Below, in pieces: positions 6,351 to 14,474 of a DNA stretch of 23,699 nt (positions are counted from its first letter, which is position 1; the number at the start of each line of letters is the position of its first letter). Below the pieces are notes generated by a model, which was not told the DNA's origin, did no database searches, and saw nothing but the letters and a program-made list of their open reading frames with translations. The DNA lies in NCBI GenBank assembly GCA_014534095.1, contig JACVSD010000016.1:1-23699 (forward strand). Reading direction: 5' to 3'. A program made the position numbers and the translations under genes. The stretch comes from Nitrospiraceae bacterium (lineage in GTDB: Bacteria > Nitrospirota > Nitrospiria > Nitrospirales > Nitrospiraceae).

Positions 6351-9300
6351 TTAGGAGGGTTCATAGCTCAGATTGGGTGACAGCCACCGTTCCATCGCTG
6401 CTAGCGGCATCCCCTTTCGGCGGGCGTAGTCTTCGACCTGGTCTTTGCCAATTTTCCCGACGGCAAAGTATCTTGCCTCAGGATGCGCGAAATACCATCC
6501 GCTGACGGCCGCCGCCGGGAGCATCGCAAAGCTCTCGGTCAAGGTGATGCCGGTCTGCCGCTCGACCTCGAGCAAATCGAACATCAGCCGCTTCTCCGTG
6601 TGATCGGGACACGCCGGATAGCCCGGCGCCGGACGGATACCGCGATACTGTTCGCGGATCAATTCTTCCTGCGTCAGCTGCTCCGTTGCACCGTAGCCCC
6701 ACGCCTCTCGCACCTGTTGATGAAGCCGCTCCGCAAAGGCCTCGGCCAACCGGTCCGCCAGCGCCTTGGCCATGATCGAATTGTAATCGTCATGATCCTT
6801 ATCGAATTGTTTGCAGAGGTCATCCAATCCGAGTCCAGTGGTGACAGCGAAGGCGCCCATGTAATCATGCCGCCCGGATTCCGTCGGGGCCACAAAGTCG
6901 GCCAGTGCGAGATGGGCCTGGCCCTGGGGTTTTTCGGATTGCTGGCGCAGCGTATGAACAGTCGTCAGAACCTGCGTCCGTGAGTCGTCCGCGTACAGAT
7001 TAATGTCATCGCCCGTGCTCGCCGCGGCAAAGAATCCGTAGACCCCATTGGCCTTCAGCATTCGCTTCTGAATGATCTCTTCCAGCAACCGTCGGGCATC
7101 GTCATACAATTCCCTGGCTTTCGGTCCGACGGTCGCATCCTGGAATATGCCCGGGTAACGTCCCTTGAGTTCCCACGTATGAAAAAATGGCGTCCAGTCG
7201 ATATAAGGCACCAGCTCGATCAGCGGCTGATCTTCGATGGTACGCACCCCGAGAAACGACGGAACCGGGATGTCGATGGCCGTCCATTCAGAGTGGAACC
7301 GATTGGCACGAGCCTGTGCGATCGGCACCACCGCCTTGGCGCCCCGATCCTGGTAGGCCTGACGCATCCGCCCATAATCATCGCGTATCTGTGTCACGAA
7401 GCCAGCTTTGTTCTCGGCATTCATGAGATTGCCCACCACACCCACTGCTCTTGAGGCATCCAAGACATGAATGACCGAAGGAGCGTATGAGGGCGCGATC
7501 TTCACAGCCGTATGCGCTTTGCTCGTCGTGGCACCGCCGATGAGCAGGGGCACATCAAACCCTTCACGGGTCATCTCTTTGGCGACATGAACCATCTCGT
7601 CAAGCGACGGGGTGATGAGACCGCTCAACCCGATGATGTCCGCTTTGACGTCCCGGGCCGTGGCGAGAATCTTGTCGGATGAGACCATCACACCGAGATC
7701 GATGACCTCGTAGTTGTTGCAGCCCAGAACGACACCCACGATATTCTTGCCGATGTCATGCACATCACCTTTCACCGTCGCCAACAAGACCTTGCCTTGG
7801 GACTGATAGCCGCCCAGGCGCTTCTTTTCCTCCTCCATGAACGGCATCAGATACGCGACCGATTTTTTCATCACGCGAGCGCTCTTGACCACCTGCGGCA
7901 AAAACATCTTCCCGGAGCCGAACAAGTCCCCGACGACGTTCATCCCGGCCATGAGCGGACCTTCAATCACGGAAAGCGGCTTGCCATATTTCTGTCTCGC
8001 CTCCTCGGTATCCTGGTCAATGAAATCGGTGATGCCCTTGACCAAGGCGTGAGACAGACGCTCCTCCACCGTGCCCGTCCGCCATTCGTCGTCTTTGACG
8101 GTCGCCTTGCCTTTCTGCTTCACCGTCTCGGCGAATGTCACCAGTCGTTCGGTCGCGTCAGGACGGCGATTGAACAGGACGTCTTCCACGAGTGCCAGCA
8201 GGTCTTTCGGGACTTCTTCATAGACGGCCAATTGGCCGGCATTCACAATGCCCATGTCGAGCCCGGCCTTGATGGCATGATAGAGAAACGCCGAATGCAT
8301 CGCTTCTCGCACCACGTTGTTGCCGCGGAACGAGAAAGAGATATTGCTGATACCGCCACTGACCTTCGCTCCCGGCAGATGGTGCTTGATCCACCGGGTC
8401 GCCTCAATGAAGTTCACCGCATAGTCATTGTGTTCTTCAATGCCCGTAGCCACGGTCAGGATATTCGGATCAAAAATGATATCCTGCGGGGGCATGCCGA
8501 CCCGTTCCGTCAAGATGTTGTAGGATCGGTCGCAGATGCGCTTCTTACGTTCCAGCGTGTCGGCCTGTCCGTCTTCGTCAAAGGCCATCACGACGACCGC
8601 CGCCCCATACCGGTGGACGAGCCGGGCCTGCTCGACAAACTTCTCCTCCCCTTCCTTCAGGCTGATGCTGTTGACGATGGCCTTTCCCTGGATGTTCCTC
8701 AGGCCCGTCTCCAGCACTTCCCACTTGGAACTGTCGACCATGATGGGCACCTTGCAGATATCCGGTTCTGAGGCGACAAGGCGGAGAAACTTCTCCATCG
8801 CCGCCTTGGAGTCGAGCATGCCCTCATCCATGTTGATGTCGATGATCTGGGCGCCGCCCTCCACCTGTTGGCGGGCTACCGCCAGGGCGGCTTCGTAGTC
8901 ACCAGCGAGGATCAGTTTGGCAAATGCCGGCGATCCCGTCACATTCGTGCGTTCACCGATGTTGACGAAGATGGAATCTGGGCGAATGGTCAAGGCTTCT
9001 AGGCCGCTGAGTCTCGTGTAGGGTTCGATGGTCGGAATCGTTCTCGGCGGGAGACCCCGAACCGCGTCGGCAATCAGCCGGATATGCGCGGGCGTCGTGC
9101 CGCAACAGCCGCCGACGATATTGAGCCAGCCGTTCGACGCCCACTCGCGTAGTTGGGGTGCCAGCGAGTCCGGCGTCTCCGGAAAGCCGGTGGGCAGCAG
9201 AGGATTCGGGAGCCCGGCATTGGGGTGCGCGCTGAGGTGCACCGGAGCAATCCGCGAGAGCTCCTCGATCAGGGGCCGCATTTCCTTCGGCCCGAGGGCG

Positions 9301-10046
9301 CAATTCATGCCCACGCTGAGCAGCGGCACATGAGATATCGAATTCCAGAACGCTTCCACCGTTTGGCCGGTGACACCCCGATTGCTGCCCGCTTGTATAA
9401 AGGTGACGGACGCCATGATGGGGACCCGCCGCCAACCCCGATCGAAGCCTTCCTGGATGGCAAAGAAAGCCGCTTTGGCGTTCAGCGTATCGAAAATCGT
9501 TTCAACCAAGAGAAGGTCCACACCGCCGTCCAGCAGACCCCGCACCTGATCTCCATAGGCTTGAACCAACTCTTCGTAGGTGGTTCCCCGCGCAGCCGGA
9601 TTATTCACGTCGGTGGAGATTGAAGACGTCTTGGTCGTGGGACCAATGGCACCGGCCACGAAGCAGCGGCGATCGGGCTGCGCCGCCTGGACCTGATCGA
9701 CGGCGCGCTTGGCGCATTCGGCGCCGGCTTTGGACAGTTCATAGCCCAGCGAACCCATATGATAATCGGCAAGAGAGACGGCCTGTGAATTGAAAGTATT
9801 GGTTTCAATGATATCCGCGCCGGCTTCAAGATATTCGCGATGGATGTCCTGAATGATTGCAGGCTGGGTGAGATTGAGAAGATCGTTGTGCCCCTTGAGA
9901 TCCTTCGCCCACTGCCGGAAGCGCTCGCCTCGAAAGGCAGCCTCGTTCAGCCGGCGTTGCTGAATCATCGTCCCCATGGCACCGTCGAGGATCAGGATGC
10001 GTTCCTTCAAGAGAGCATAAAGATCGGTGGTCGAAACGTTAGACAT
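6351..10046 (-). CDS. metH: Cobalamin-dependent methionine synthase
   Basis: The 1231-residue product is a complete MetH, close to the usual ~1227. It transfers methyl from 5-methyltetrahydrofolate through cobalamin to homocysteine. Domains in order: homocysteine-binding (about 10-330) with zinc cysteines C249 (GMNCALG) and C314/C315 (VGGCCGT); pterin-binding (about 355-620) with [14 protein letters not shown] and [11 protein letters not shown]; the cobalamin cap (about 650-740); the B12-binding Rossmann domain with DVHDIGKN, where H763 is the lower cobalt ligand; and the C-terminal SAM-dependent reactivation domain with [15 protein letters not shown] around 1138. All key residues are present. 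The ATG at 10046 fits the family N-terminus ([20 protein letters not shown]). Upstream in-frame starts would add an unrelated tail and run into the divergent promoter. AGGA lies 12 bases upstream, which is rather far. No cobalamin riboswitch fits in the 134-base upstream gap. Confidence 0.98.
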   Translation of the reverse strand: MSNVSTTDLYALLKERILILDGAMGTMIQQRRLNEAAFRGERFRQWAKDLKGHNDLLNLTQPAIIQDIHREYLEAGADIIETNTFNSQAVSLADYHMGSLGYELSKAGAECAKRAVDQVQAAQPDRRCFVAGAIGPTTKTSSISTDVNNPAARGTTYEELVQAYGDQVRGLLDGGVDLLLVETIFDTLNAKAAFFAIQEGFDRGWRRVPIMASVTFIQAGSNRGVTGQTVEAFWNSISHVPLLSVGMNCALGPKEMRPLIEELSRIAPVHLSAHPNAGLPNPLLPTGFPETPDSLAPQLREWASNGWLNIVGGCCGTTPAHIRLIADAVRGLPPRTIPTIEPYTRLSGLEALTIRPDSIFVNIGERTNVTGSPAFAKLILAGDYEAALAVARQQVEGGAQIIDINMDEGMLDSKAAMEKFLRLVASEPDICKVPIMVDSSKWEVLETGLRNIQGKAIVNSISLKEGEEKFVEQARLVHRYGAAVVVMAFDEDGQADTLERKKRICDRSYNILTERVGMPPQDIIFDPNILTVATGIEEHNDYAVNFIEATRWIKHHLPGAKVSGGISNISFSFRGNNVVREAMHSAFLYHAIKAGLDMGIVNAGQLAVYEEVPKDLLALVEDVLFNRRPDATERLVTFAETVKQKGKATVKDDEWRTGTVEERLSHALVKGITDFIDQDTEEARQKYGKPLSVIEGPLMAGMNVVGDLFGSGKMFLPQVVKSARVMKKSVAYLMPFMEEEKKRLGGYQSQGKVLLATVKGDVHDIGKNIVGVVLGCNNYEVIDLGVMVSSDKILATARDVKADIIGLSGLITPSLDEMVHVAKEMTREGFDVPLLIGGATTSKAHTAVKIAPSYAPSVIHVLDASRAVGVVGNLMNAENKAGFVTQIRDDYGRMRQAYQDRGAKAVVPIAQARANRFHSEWTAIDIPVPSFLGVRTIEDQPLIELVPYIDWTPFFHTWELKGRYPGIFQDATVGPKARELYDDARRLLEEIIQKRMLKANGVYGFFAAASTGDDINLYADDSRTQVLTTVHTLRQQSEKPQGQAHLALADFVAPTESGRHDYMGAFAVTTGLGLDDLCKQFDKDHDDYNSIMAKALADRLAEAFAERLHQQVREAWGYGATEQLTQEELIREQYRGIRPAPGYPACPDHTEKRLMFDLLEVERQTGITLTESFAMLPAAAVSGWYFAHPEARYFAVGKIGKDQVEDYARRKGMPLAAMERWLSPNLSYEPS

Positions 10047-10124
10047 AGCTCGAGCTGTTCCTAGTGGGTGTGTGGCGATCATACTGGAACGCTTGTCAAG
10101 CCAGCAAGGCAGGCACGCGCTTTC

Positions 10125-10154
10125 TTGACTTCGATTTAGCGGCATCGCTACGAT
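10125..10154 (+). promoter_or_regulatory. Promoter of the exported protein gene at 10181
   Basis: TTGACT (10125-10130), an 18-base spacer and TACGAT (10149-10154) form a plausible sigma70-type pair, with transcription from about 10161. The leader would hold the strong AAGGAGG of the next gene. The 11-base core CTTTCTTGACT recurs before the gene at 11653. Confidence 0.5.
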
Positions 10155-10180
10155 GCAACGAACCCAACAAGGAGGATCCT

Positions 10181-10948
10181 ATGTGCCTCCGGCTTTTGGT
10201 TTGGTTCATCCTCGACGGTTTCCTCGCGCTCTCTCTTCCCACAGGCCTCCATGCGGCGCCTTACTTCGAAGACGGCTATCTGGGGCTCACCCAGCAGGAA
10301 CTGCATGCCCAGCTTGGCATGCCCCAGGCGGTCCGGGACCGCAAGTCCGCGCTGCGCGTGTTCACCTACTATCCGATTAGCGACTGGTCCAAGTATTTCA
10401 GCAAGTTGGTCTCGCCCGAGAACGGTGAAGACGTCTATACCTTCCGACGCGATGGCATCGACATCCGCTATTCGTTCAGTTTCGCGGTGGACCCCAATGA
10501 TGAGCGTGAAACGCGCCCGCTTATCGTGAAACTCGTCGACGTGGAGTTTTCGCCGCCGGTTCCGTTAGCGCAAATTCCGTCTTTAGTTCCCGAGTTTCAT
10601 CCGTCGACGGATGCCGCCGCTCCCGCGTTCCGCTCCAACATTTGGATCCTGCTGTTCAAAGATCCACCCTCGGCGGCCGCTCGTTTCATTATCAAAGAGA
10701 AAGGCAAGGAACAGCTCGAGTGGCTGTTGGCGTACCAATTGTTCTCGCTTCAGGGGCTGCCGGACCGGTTAACCACGAAGGCGAGTATCGACCGCCTGGA
10801 AATCAGCGCGCAAAGCTTACAACTCGTGAAGCAGCGACAGCGTCATACGCATGAAGCCATTCTGAATCCCTATTCAAAGGAATTTGCCGAACAGGTACCG
10901 GCCCCGACCGCGACGAGGAAGATCCCGGTCCCACAGTATGCAGAGTGA
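10181..10948 (+). CDS. Exported hypothetical protein with BamE/SmpA-like N-terminal motif
   Basis: The 255-residue product starts with a signal peptide (hydrophobic LLVWFILDGFLALSLPTG, probable cut after LHA at about residue 25), so it should be periplasmic or membrane-associated. The early mature part has GLTQQELHAQLGMPQAVRD, which resembles the helix-turn element of the SmpA/OmlA/BamE fold; this is a motif-level likeness only. The middle is rich in beta strands (VYTFRRDGIDIRYSFSF), and the C-terminal half has a basic helical stretch with Gln/Arg repeats (KQRQRHTHEA). AAGGAGG 5 bases before the ATG fixes the start. It is divergent from metH and convergent with the DUF4124 gene; 6-base arms GGACAG/CTGTCC (10955-10960, 10980-10985) flank that junction. 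Confidence 0.82.
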   Translation: MCLRLLVWFILDGFLALSLPTGLHAAPYFEDGYLGLTQQELHAQLGMPQAVRDRKSALRVFTYYPISDWSKYFSKLVSPENGEDVYTFRRDGIDIRYSFSFAVDPNDERETRPLIVKLVDVEFSPPVPLAQIPSLVPEFHPSTDAAAPAFRSNIWILLFKDPPSAAARFIIKEKGKEQLEWLLAYQLFSLQGLPDRLTTKASIDRLEISAQSLQLVKQRQRHTHEAILNPYSKEFAEQVPAPTATRKIPVPQYAE

Positions 10949-10976
10949 GCGAGGGGACAGATGACGGCCGTGGAGA

Positions 10977-11522
10977 CTACTGTCCGGCTTGCTGTAGACG
11001 GTTGTGCTGCGCTTGCCCGGCTTTCGTGGCTTGAGTCTTCATCACATCGAGAGCGCCTCCGTCGCTGACATAGAGAAGCACAGGGGTCCCGATACCGAGC
11101 ACGACTAACAAACAGAAACCAAGGAGACGCAAAAATTGACTCTTGCTGAGGCACATGACCGCAACCAGGACGACGGCAATGCCGCCGGCATACGTCAGAA
11201 TGCGCGACTGTTGGGGGCCCAGTCCCTCCGCACGGAATGACGGTATGGTGGGTCCCCACTCTTTGATTGTATTGTGCACGCGGCGTTGAACAGTCTGTAA
11301 GAAGGACGGCGTCGGCGGAGGCACATCCAGCCGTTCATGGCTCCTCACTCTAGAACGGTATTTGTCTGGAATAGTGTCGAGCGCATCGGTCGCAACCATA
11401 TTCCCCTGATCATCAATGTATGAATAGATGGTCACGGCAAAAGCACCGGGTACAACGAAGGCTCCCAGCAGCAGGCCGGTGATCAGGCAACCTAGCATTC
11501 GCTTCCATGTCAGAACGTTCAT
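10977..11522 (-). CDS. DUF4124-like membrane protein
   Basis: The 181-residue product has an N-terminal signal or anchor (MLGCLITGLLLGAFVVPGAF, cleavable near AFA) followed by VTIYSYIDDQGNMVATDALD, the pattern of DUF4124: a short beta-rich domain of exported proteins in which a Y-x-W/I-x-D-x-x-G motif starts the mature chain. Two hydrophobic segments follow at about 114-132 and 137-160 (GGIAVVLVAVMCL, LLGFCLLVVLGIG), so it is likely inner-membrane bound with the DUF4124 part outside. The function is unknown. The ATG at 11522 is chosen because it puts the signal peptide at the N-terminus; an in-frame ATG at 11570 would add 16 polar residues. Neither has a strong ribosome binding site (GGAA 9 bases before the chosen one). 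Confidence 0.8.
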   Translation of the reverse strand: MNVLTWKRMLGCLITGLLLGAFVVPGAFAVTIYSYIDDQGNMVATDALDTIPDKYRSRVRSHERLDVPPPTPSFLQTVQRRVHNTIKEWGPTIPSFRAEGLGPQQSRILTYAGGIAVVLVAVMCLSKSQFLRLLGFCLLVVLGIGTPVLLYVSDGGALDVMKTQATKAGQAQHNRLQQAGQ

Positions 11523-11606
11523 GTGTTCGTTCCGATTTGAGGTCACAGACAATGAGTATAGCGGGTCCATCTCTCATAGCGACTTTTTTTAGCGTTTCAG
11601 CCTTTC

Positions 11607-11635
11607 TTGACTCACCTGGACTCGGCTGTTAGCAT
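11607..11635 (+). promoter_or_regulatory. Promoter of the gene at 11653
   Basis: TTGACT (11607-11612), a 17-base spacer and TAGCAT (11630-11635). The predicted start of transcription (about 11642) is only about 11 bases before the ATG at 11653, leaving almost no leader and no ribosome binding site. The core CTTTCTTGACT matches that at 10120-10130. Confidence 0.45.
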
Positions 11636-11652
11636 GCGCGCGCTTTTATCGG

Positions 11653-12084
11653 ATGACCATGTCAACTGAGACCCATCTCATCACAGAAGAACCGTCCTTT
11701 ATCCGGCAGCGTCCGGTGCGGATCACCATCTACATCTGGATGGCGCTGTTCGTGCTCCTGATGTTTGCCTGGCCCGCCATCACGCACTTGCGCGACCCCG
11801 ATTTCCAGAAACACATCGCCCAACATCGCGTCATGGCCGGCATGTCCAAGGAGCAGGTATTGAAAGCCTGGGGCGGACCCCAGACCATCAATACTTCCTT
11901 TACCGCCGATGGCGTACGGCGAGAAGAGTGGATATTTGAAGATTGGGAAAGTGCGGCCCTGGTGAAGCACCGCTATTTGTATTTCGAAGAAGGCACCCTG
12001 ATCGGCGGCTGGTACGAGGGATCGGGCGAACGGCGGCTCCCCGATTTTCCGGTGGACAAACCGCATCCCAAACTACAACCCTAA
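11653..12084 (+). CDS. Membrane-anchored protein with BamE/SmpA-like motif
   Basis: The 143-residue product has one N-terminal membrane helix (about 23-45, ITIYIWMALFVLLMFAWPAI) and no obvious cleavage site. A periplasmic domain follows, beginning HRVMAGMSKEQVLKAWGGPQ, which resembles the start of SmpA/OmlA/BamE-type domains. After it come strands containing REEWIFEDW and HRYLYFEEGTLIGGWYEG. The role of such domains ranges from outer-membrane assembly to protease inhibitor-like folds, and no specific job can be assigned. Two in-frame ATGs (11653 and 11659) are possible. Neither has a ribosome binding site and the predicted leader is about 11 or 17 bases, so translation may be nearly leaderless. 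It converges on the DUF2007 gene with 10 bases between. Confidence 0.82.
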   Translation: MTMSTETHLITEEPSFIRQRPVRITIYIWMALFVLLMFAWPAITHLRDPDFQKHIAQHRVMAGMSKEQVLKAWGGPQTINTSFTADGVRREEWIFEDWESAALVKHRYLYFEEGTLIGGWYEGSGERRLPDFPVDKPHPKLQP

Positions 12085-12094
12085 ACGTCTTCGC

Positions 12095-12322
12095 TCAGGC
12101 GGTCGCGTCCCGGATTTCCATACGTAACCGGCTCAGTAACGTATCGGCCCGGTCGCGGTCCGACTCCTCCACCATCACGCGGGACAGCAGGAAGGGCACC
12201 CCGGGGTAGAGGCTGCTCATCTGCTCGTCATGTATGACATAGGTAATACGGTTGCCGTCCAGGAGGCTTTTGATCATCGCCAGTTCGCCGACATCGTGTG
12301 CGTTCGTGAGATGAATCAGCAT
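12095..12322 (-). CDS. DUF2007-like small protein
   Basis: The 75-residue product has the layout of DUF2007 ('putative signal transducing protein') domains: a strand, then an alpha helix with the turn ELAMIKSLLDGNRITYVIHDEQ, and a C-terminal strand-helix with RVMVEESDRDRADTLLSRL. The fold is a small ferredoxin-like alpha/beta unit related to the C-terminal domains of PII-like proteins. The function is unknown. The ATG at 12322 is used; an in-frame TTG at 12340 has its GAGG only one base away, which makes it unlikely. No strong ribosome binding site is visible before the ATG. It lies downstream of another leftward gene (12391-12675) and may share its transcript. Confidence 0.78.
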   Translation of the reverse strand: MLIHLTNAHDVGELAMIKSLLDGNRITYVIHDEQMSSLYPGVPFLLSRVMVEESDRDRADTLLSRLRMEIRDATA

Positions 12323-12390
12323 GGTAGATGGGCTGGGCAAACCTCAATCATTTGCGCTTTGACACCGTCCGTTTTACACTCGGACCCGGT

Positions 12391-12675
12391 TCAGGGCGTT
12401 TCCGTGATGCGGGCACGACGCTCTTGGCCTGGACCGCCTGAGATCGTGAGGACGCGTTTCCATTCACGGACCTGATAGATCGCCCAGGCGTTAGGTTCGC
12501 CTTTGAAGAATGCCGTGGGGTCCTCCCCGCTGGCGTTCAGGAAGATGGGCTCCGTAAATCCTTCTTCCAGAACATAGTCCAAGAGCGATTCCGTGGTAAA
12601 CCCTGCTCCCCGCAAGGTGACATCCGCCAGGAGATTCAAGATGTCGTCAGGATTCTGGACCGTGATGGGATTCAA
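12391..12675 (-). CDS. Small hypothetical protein
   Basis: The 94-residue product was not recognised. It begins with a helix-rich segment (NPDDILNLLADVTLRGAGF, then ESLLDYVLEEGF) and continues with strands around WAIYQVREWKRVLTISG. There is no signal peptide. The TTG at 12675 is chosen as the start because AAGGGGG lies 7 bases upstream. An in-frame ATG at 12771 would add 32 residues of low-quality sequence overlapping the start of the rightward gene at 12747. Its leftward partner, the DUF2007 gene, begins 68 bases further on. Function and family are unknown. Confidence 0.62.
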   Translation of the reverse strand: MNPITVQNPDDILNLLADVTLRGAGFTTESLLDYVLEEGFTEPIFLNASGEDPTAFFKGEPNAWAIYQVREWKRVLTISGGPGQERRARITETP

Positions 12676-12746
12676 GTGAGTGCCCCCTTCGTAGTGCCCC
12701 TTCGTAGCCAAATTGTAACGACGCCCTTGAGGAGAAGGCAAGACAC

Positions 12747-13493
12747 ATGACGTCCCGAATGACGAAACCACGATTTCTCGACGCGCTCTTGCGCCTCATG
12801 GACGCAAAGCATCATTGGGCCTGGGAATACTTTGCCGACGGCCGCCTCAGCAAGGAGCAGTTAAAGACCCACTTCCAACAGGAATACACCGTCTACGTGC
12901 GAGACTTCCCTGTCTTCCTCGCACGTATTCACGGAAAGAATCCGCCGGCACCCGTGCGGCGCATGCTCGCGGAAAACATCTATGAAGAGGACACCGGCGG
13001 GCTCTCGGTCGGCAAGTCGCACCCGGACCTCTTCCTGACCATGATGGAAGGACTTGGATTTCAGGCTAGGGATTTCGAACAGGTCCGGCCGCTGCCCGCA
13101 AGCCGGCGATACAGAGCCTGGCTGGATAAGATGTCAAACCATTCCGAGTGGGTCATCGGCGCGGCGACGCTGACTATTTTCGTAGAAGGTAGCGTGAAGG
13201 ACCGCAAAGAAATACTTGAACCCTCCAAGCCAAAAAGCGCAGAAGAGATAGAGGCCGTCATACAGAACCATCCCCTGGTTCGCCACCACGGGATCTCGCC
13301 CGACTGTATGGACCTGATCCGCGCACATCAACTGGTGGAGGCCGGACATCGCCATGATGCGTATGACATGGTCGTACAATATACACAGCCGGCTCTTCAA
13401 CGCCCGTTGCTCGCCAGCGTCAAAAAAAGCCTCTCCTTGTGGCTCGAGTACCGGGACGCGGTCGCCAAAGCCTGTCGGATCAAGACCGCCTGA
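12747..13493 (+). CDS. Haem-oxygenase-like iron protein (CADD/PqqC-TenA superfamily)
   Basis: The 248-residue product is a helical protein of the haem-oxygenase-like superfamily and most resembles CADD/PqqC-type proteins. The candidate metal ligands of di-iron members are visible: E80/E81 in ENIYEEDTG, H92 in KSHPDLF, E147 in IFVEGS, and H194/E198/H201 in AHQLVEAGH. CADD of Chlamydia has H-x3-D-x2-H where this protein has H-x3-E-x2-H. CADD-like proteins of chlamydiae, and by genetic complementation a Nitrosomonas homologue, supply p-aminobenzoate for folate, but the superfamily also includes thiaminases and other oxidases. A Tyr-rich helix (EYTVYVRDFP) could hold a sacrificial tyrosine. The substrate is therefore unknown. 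The start is supported by GAGGAGAAGG upstream. The SUMF1-type gene follows one base after the stop. Confidence 0.82.
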   Translation: MTSRMTKPRFLDALLRLMDAKHHWAWEYFADGRLSKEQLKTHFQQEYTVYVRDFPVFLARIHGKNPPAPVRRMLAENIYEEDTGGLSVGKSHPDLFLTMMEGLGFQARDFEQVRPLPASRRYRAWLDKMSNHSEWVIGAATLTIFVEGSVKDRKEILEPSKPKSAEEIEAVIQNHPLVRHHGISPDCMDLIRAHQLVEAGHRHDAYDMVVQYTQPALQRPLLASVKKSLSLWLEYRDAVAKACRIKTA

Positions 13494-13494
13494 G

Positions 13495-14379
13495 ATGGTG
13501 CGGCAAGGAATGGCCGCCCTTTGTTTTTGCGCCTTGCTCCTTTCCGACGCTCCCGCGTGGAGCCAACGAACCGCCGAAGACACCATGGTCTTCGTACCGG
13601 CGGGCGAATTCACCATGGGCAGCGCCGGCTCTGAAGGCTTTCCCGACGAACATCCGGCGCGGTACGTCTTCGTCGGAAGCTTTCATCTGGATCGCTTGGA
13701 AGTCACCAATCGAGACTATGCCGCGTTCGTGGAAGCGACCGGCCATCGAGAGCCGATGAACAACAATCTCTCGGTCACCGTATGGCAAGACCATAAACCC
13801 TTGGAGGCCGTCGTCCATCACCCGGTGGTCAATGTCAGCTGGGAAGATGGCAGGGACTACTGTCGCTGGGCCGGCAAACGCCTGCCAACTGAAGCGGAAT
13901 GGGAAAAGGCGGCGCGCGGCACAGACGGCCGCCGCTATCCTTGGGGCAATGAATGGGACATCGCGAAGGCGAACAGCGCGAGTTTTTGGGCCGGGCGCAC
14001 CATCGAGTTTCAGAGCGGGGCCGACTGGGAGGCCTTCTGGATGAAGGGGGAGGGCGCGCAACTCTCAAAGGAGAAAGGGATCAAGGGGGAAGTCCTCACC
14101 CTGCCGGTCGGCAGCTTTCCGGAGGGAGCGAGCCCCTACGGCGCCCTAGACATGGCAGGCAATGCTTCCGAGTGGGTCGCAGACTGGTTCGACCCAAATT
14201 ACTACCGCGTCGCACCGCTTTCAGACCCGCAAGGTCCTGAGCGGGGCGCGATCAAAGCCATGCGCGGCGGATCATGGCTCAAACCGGCAGCGAGTCTGCG
14301 GACAGCCGATCGGGATTGGGGGACGATGGACAGCCGTCCGAGCGGAACAGGGTTCCGCTGCGCAAAAGACGCCTATTGA
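13495..14379 (+). CDS. Exported SUMF1/FGE-fold protein
   Basis: The 294-residue product has a signal peptide (MVRQGMAALCFCALLLS, cut near AWSQ at about 24), so it acts in the periplasm. The rest is a formylglycine-generating-enzyme (sulfatase-modifying factor) fold: MVFVPAGEFTMGS (31-43), EVTNRDYAAFVEATG, VVNVSWEDGRDYCRWAGKRL (111-130), PTEAEWEKAARG, YPWGNEW, YGALDMAGNASEW (215-227), MRGGSW and GTGFRCAKD at the end. True FGEs need a closely spaced active-site cysteine pair before the final GFRC; here only C289 is present in that region, so copper-dependent formylglycine formation is unlikely. Many such proteins are scaffolds or act in other pathways. The gene starts one base after the CADD-like stop, so the two are an operon. 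The ATG at 13495 lacks a clear Shine-Dalgarno, suggesting translational coupling. Confidence 0.88.
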   Translation: MVRQGMAALCFCALLLSDAPAWSQRTAEDTMVFVPAGEFTMGSAGSEGFPDEHPARYVFVGSFHLDRLEVTNRDYAAFVEATGHREPMNNNLSVTVWQDHKPLEAVVHHPVVNVSWEDGRDYCRWAGKRLPTEAEWEKAARGTDGRRYPWGNEWDIAKANSASFWAGRTIEFQSGADWEAFWMKGEGAQLSKEKGIKGEVLTLPVGSFPEGASPYGALDMAGNASEWVADWFDPNYYRVAPLSDPQGPERGAIKAMRGGSWLKPAASLRTADRDWGTMDSRPSGTGFRCAKDAY

Positions 14380-14474
14380 TACGATGAGGCGGCTGGCCAG
14401 AACGTAAGCACGGGTGCGCTTGCTATGTTCTACGCAGGCGGCATCCTCAGCCGAGGTAGCGACGCCTTCTCGCA

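Noticed and set aside
7758..8771. 337-residue frame antisense to metH
   Set aside because: It lies wholly opposite the pterin-binding, cap and B12-binding coding region of metH; the long frame is a by-product of the GC-rich codon usage of metH.
10047..10180. Cobalamin riboswitch before metH
   Set aside because: Only 134 bases lie between the divergent genes, and no B12-box-like sequence or long paired structure was seen.
13354..13494. Upstream in-frame extension of the SUMF1-fold gene
   Set aside because: It overlaps the CADD-like gene in another frame and would hide the signal peptide inside the protein.
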